The position numbers were made by a program, and so were the translations under genes. Positions 61,313 to 64,000 of a stretch of 64,000 nt of DNA are shown piece after piece; the stretch's first letter is position 1, and each line of letters starts with the position of its first letter. The stretch comes from Mycoplasmopsis glycophila (lineage in GTDB: Bacteria; Bacillota_I; Bacilli_A; Mycoplasmatales; Metamycoplasmataceae), in NCBI RefSeq assembly GCF_900660605.1, contig NZ_LR215024.1, forward strand, positions 124,001 to 188,000, in the 5' to 3' direction. A model generated the notes under the pieces. That model was not told the origin of the DNA and did no database searches. It worked only from the letters and a program-made list of their open reading frames with translations.

Positions 61313-64000
61313 TTATGATAAGGTAAACTCAATTACGTTTAAAGCTAAAGCTTGTTGTTCTTTTGTTATATATTCTTGTTGTGTTAATTGGAACACCTCA
61401 TCAAATGCAGCTTTAAGTTTTGGTAATTTAACTGTTCCTTCTTCCGAAGAATTTAAAATTTCTTCTAATTTTGCTGTTGAAACAGAATAGTCATTTTCAT
61501 GAATAAACTCAATTAATTCAATTACTCTACTATTTCAGCTTTCTAATTCTGTCACGTTTGGATTTAATACTAAATTATTAATACGTGGACTAATTGGAGC
61601 AACTGACATTGATTTAAGTATCTTGTACTGTATTTCAGAGATTTCTACTACAAAATTAATAGATGAATAGTTTGTTGTTGTTGAAAAGACAGTTTCTTCA
61701 GGTAACGTTGAACCTAGTTGTTTTAAATTTAGGTATTTCCCTTCATGACCAAAACCATATGCTAAATCAATTTTAAAAATATTTTGATTATTAATTGTAC
61801 TATTTGATAAGCTTTTTGCAATTAACGGGTTAAAGCCTAAAGCGTGCACTTCTCCTAATAAGCTTTGGTTAGAAAATAAATCAATGAATGGTTCATATTT
61901 TAAATTTTTAACAAGAGATGGATCGAATTTAATACTTAAGATATATTTTTTATCACTTGCAGAAGGATATTTTTGATTTAAAAAGTAAGACATTGTGCCT
62001 GGCTTTGAAACATCGCTTGAACTAATTAGACGTCCTGCTCCAACTTCCGCAATTTTTAAATAAATTTTATCTTGGTATTTTGTATCTCCAACTTTGTAAT
62101 TAAATACTAAAGAATTATTTCATTTAACATCATCTTCTAAAAGGTTATATTCACTCTTTTGATAATTATATTTTGAAAACTCTTGGATTTGTTTTGCAGC
62201 AAATTCCTGGCTCGCACTATTGTTTTGTGCTAACGCATTAAGTCTTTCTCTTAAATTATTAAAATCAATGTATGTGAAACTTTCTGAAGGTTCTTCATTA
62301 GGATCAAAAGTAGATAAATCTTCTGTTTCAATAAAAGTGTTTGAAAAAAGATTTGATACAGGTAATGTAATTACATTGTTTTCAATAAGATTTGACATTA
62401 CTTCTTGAATTTTTTTGTAGAAAAGATCAATTTCGTAAGTGTCTTTATCAATTGCATTTGTTAAAACTTCTTTTGAACTATTTGCAACTTGTTCGTTTAT
62501 TTTTGTTCTATAGTTCTCTAAATTGTTTTCTGTAACTTTTTGCTCATAACTTTTTAAAATTTCTTTAAAGAAACCAATCGCTTCCATGGCTTGAATTAAT
62601 TTGATACGTTTTTGTTGTGCGATAGCTTGGAATTCTTGTGTTTTAGCTTGGTTTTGTTGTAAAACACCAAAAAATTTACCTGCTATTTCTTCTAAAAAAT
62701 TACCAACTTTTTCTTGGAAAAATTGCATATTGTCAATGTCATATTCATTTGGCAAAATCATTTCATCTAATTTTGAGTTTATTGTATTTATGAAGTTATT
62801 TTTAAAGAAAAGAAAGACTTGATCATAAGAAATTTTTAAACCATTATCTAGTTGATTTTGGATTATTTCTTTCATAATTTTGACAAAATCTTGAGTTCAA
62901 ATATTTAGATAACTATCTAGACCTTTTTCAAGAAGTTTTTCAAGCTCTACATAAACGGGCTGAAAATCTTCTTTCTCTTTAAACCTTAAATCAAGTCTTA
63001 TTGGGTTTATTTGGCTATTCATATCTAAATTATTTTGAATTTTATTCATAAGTTCTATTGCGAGATTATCAACTTTATTTTCAAAAGAATACATGTTATT
63101 TAAGTTGAAAATTTCAATAGACTTAAATTCGGCGTCAATTTGATCACTTTTGTTTTTATAATCTTTAAAAACTTGTTCGTCTGGAAAAGCACTAACAAGA
63201 CTATTGAACGAAAGCATCTCAACAAAAGATTTATTCATTTGTATGAAAGCAAGCTGCATTTCGTACATTTTAGTAATATTAGATTTTAAGTATTCAAAAT
63301 TATTTAAATTAGCTTCGTTTTCTCTTTGGTCTTGAATCTCTTTTCATTTTTTCTTTAAGTCAGAAGTAAATAAATAGTTATTATTTTGTGTATTTGATAA
63401 AAAGTTTCCTAAAAGTTCATTTAAACTAGAGTATGTTTTTCCTTCAAAAAATTGAAGTTCTTTCATGTTATTATCGCTTGAAGCTTCAATTAAGAAAGTA
63501 TCATAAAATCAAATTTGAAGATATTTATTTTTAAATTCATTAGTTTGTTCTTTTGAAAAACTAGTAGAAGAAGAACTCTCTCCTATGTTTTCAAAAGTTT
63601 CATACAAACTATTAAAGCTAGTTTCTATTTCTGATGTTGGGTTTTGAATTTTTTTAAATTGCTCTTTTACACTTTGTTTAAGCATTTCAACTGTCACTTG
63701 TGTATCTTTGATTCTCTCTGATATTTGTAGAAAACTGCTAATTTTAAGAACTAAATTTTGCTCAATAGCAGCTTGTAATTGTCAATCTTGATTGTTTAAT
63801 AATTTTTCTTTTAAATTAGGTGCATCATTTTTGATTTCTGTGATTTTTTGAATAAAATCATTTCAAATTTGTGACGAAAATAATGGTGAGTAGTCATATT
63901 TTGCTACTTCTTCAATTTTTTCATTAAGCATCTTTTGGTTATCTTTAAAAAAGAGATCAAAAATTAATTCTGATTTTTTTTCTTCTGATAATTTCACAGA
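61313..64000 (-). CDS. very large hypothetical protein, 3' part
   Basis: An open frame with UGA as Trp runs from the window edge to a stop at 61313-61315, giving at least 895 residues; the N-terminus is outside. It is Lys/Glu/Asn/Phe-rich and mostly predicted helical and coiled in the first 650 residues seen, then a more mixed region (SIKFDPSLVKNL, FKIDLAYGFGHEGKYLNL). It ends without membrane helix. No repeats or known domains. It may be a secreted or surface protein anchored at its missing N-terminus, as is common in mycoplasmas. Function unknown. Confidence 0.8.

Overview
The window comes from a wall-less mollicute of the Mycoplasma hominis/synoviae type (now mostly called Mycoplasmopsis). 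UGA is read as tryptophan throughout, so almost every gene looks broken under the standard code and was re-joined here in the mycoplasma code. The DNA is very AT-rich. The 16S and 23S genes are linked without a 5S, lipoproteins carry mycoplasma-type lipoboxes, and the enzymes present (acetate kinase, pyruvate kinase, D-lactate dehydrogenase) suggest a fermentative parasite. The species was not determined.

Layout. 1-4.6 kb: a minus-strand block with a metallopeptidase, pepF, rsmG and prs. 4.9-24.1 kb: one uninterrupted 6,400-residue surface protein, built like the Ebh-type giant adhesins from GA/FIVAR-like helical repeats and ending in a membrane anchor. 24.3-26.9 kb: a three-gene operon (two overlapping two-helix membrane proteins and a lipoprotein resembling GT80 sialyltransferases) whose promoter carries a 17-T tract. 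27.0-28.0 kb: an array of cassettes, each a hairpin, a strong Shine-Dalgarno and a microprotein of about 21 residues, with terminators. 28.1-32.6 kb: parE, dnaJ (with a degenerate CIRCE operator), ylxM and ftsY on the minus strand. 32.7-35.8 kb: a hypothetical gene, rpmB and an intact IS3-family element. 36.0-40.8 kb: 16S-23S rRNA. 40.9-42.0 kb: decayed relatives of the two-helix membrane proteins. 42.1-42.9 kb: eight tRNAs. 43-46.8 kb: lipoprotein, ileS, lspA. 46.9-48.7 kb: an IS1634-type element that duplicated 49 bp of target, including the lspA terminator. 48.8-61.3 kb: a YitT protein, rplU-rpmA, dprA, a D-lactate dehydrogenase/MIP channel pair, ackA, engB, a surface protein, pyk and an alpha-amylase lipoprotein. 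61.3-64 kb: the 3' part of a very large unrecognised protein.

How it fits together. Housekeeping genes are interrupted by surface modules. The giant GA-repeat protein, the sialyltransferase-like lipoprotein operon with its probable homopolymer switch, and the amylase with a GA-like segment are the host-facing genes. pyk, D-lactate dehydrogenase with an aquaglyceroporin-type channel, and ackA are the terminal steps of glycolytic fermentation. Several genes (parE, dnaJ, the 168-residue lipoprotein, yitT, amylase) have a -10 box only 6-9 nt before the start codon and so probably make leaderless mRNAs.

The best candidates for something undescribed are the hairpin-microprotein cassettes at 27-28 kb and the T17-controlled operon next to them. 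All calls come from reading the sequence; no database search was run.
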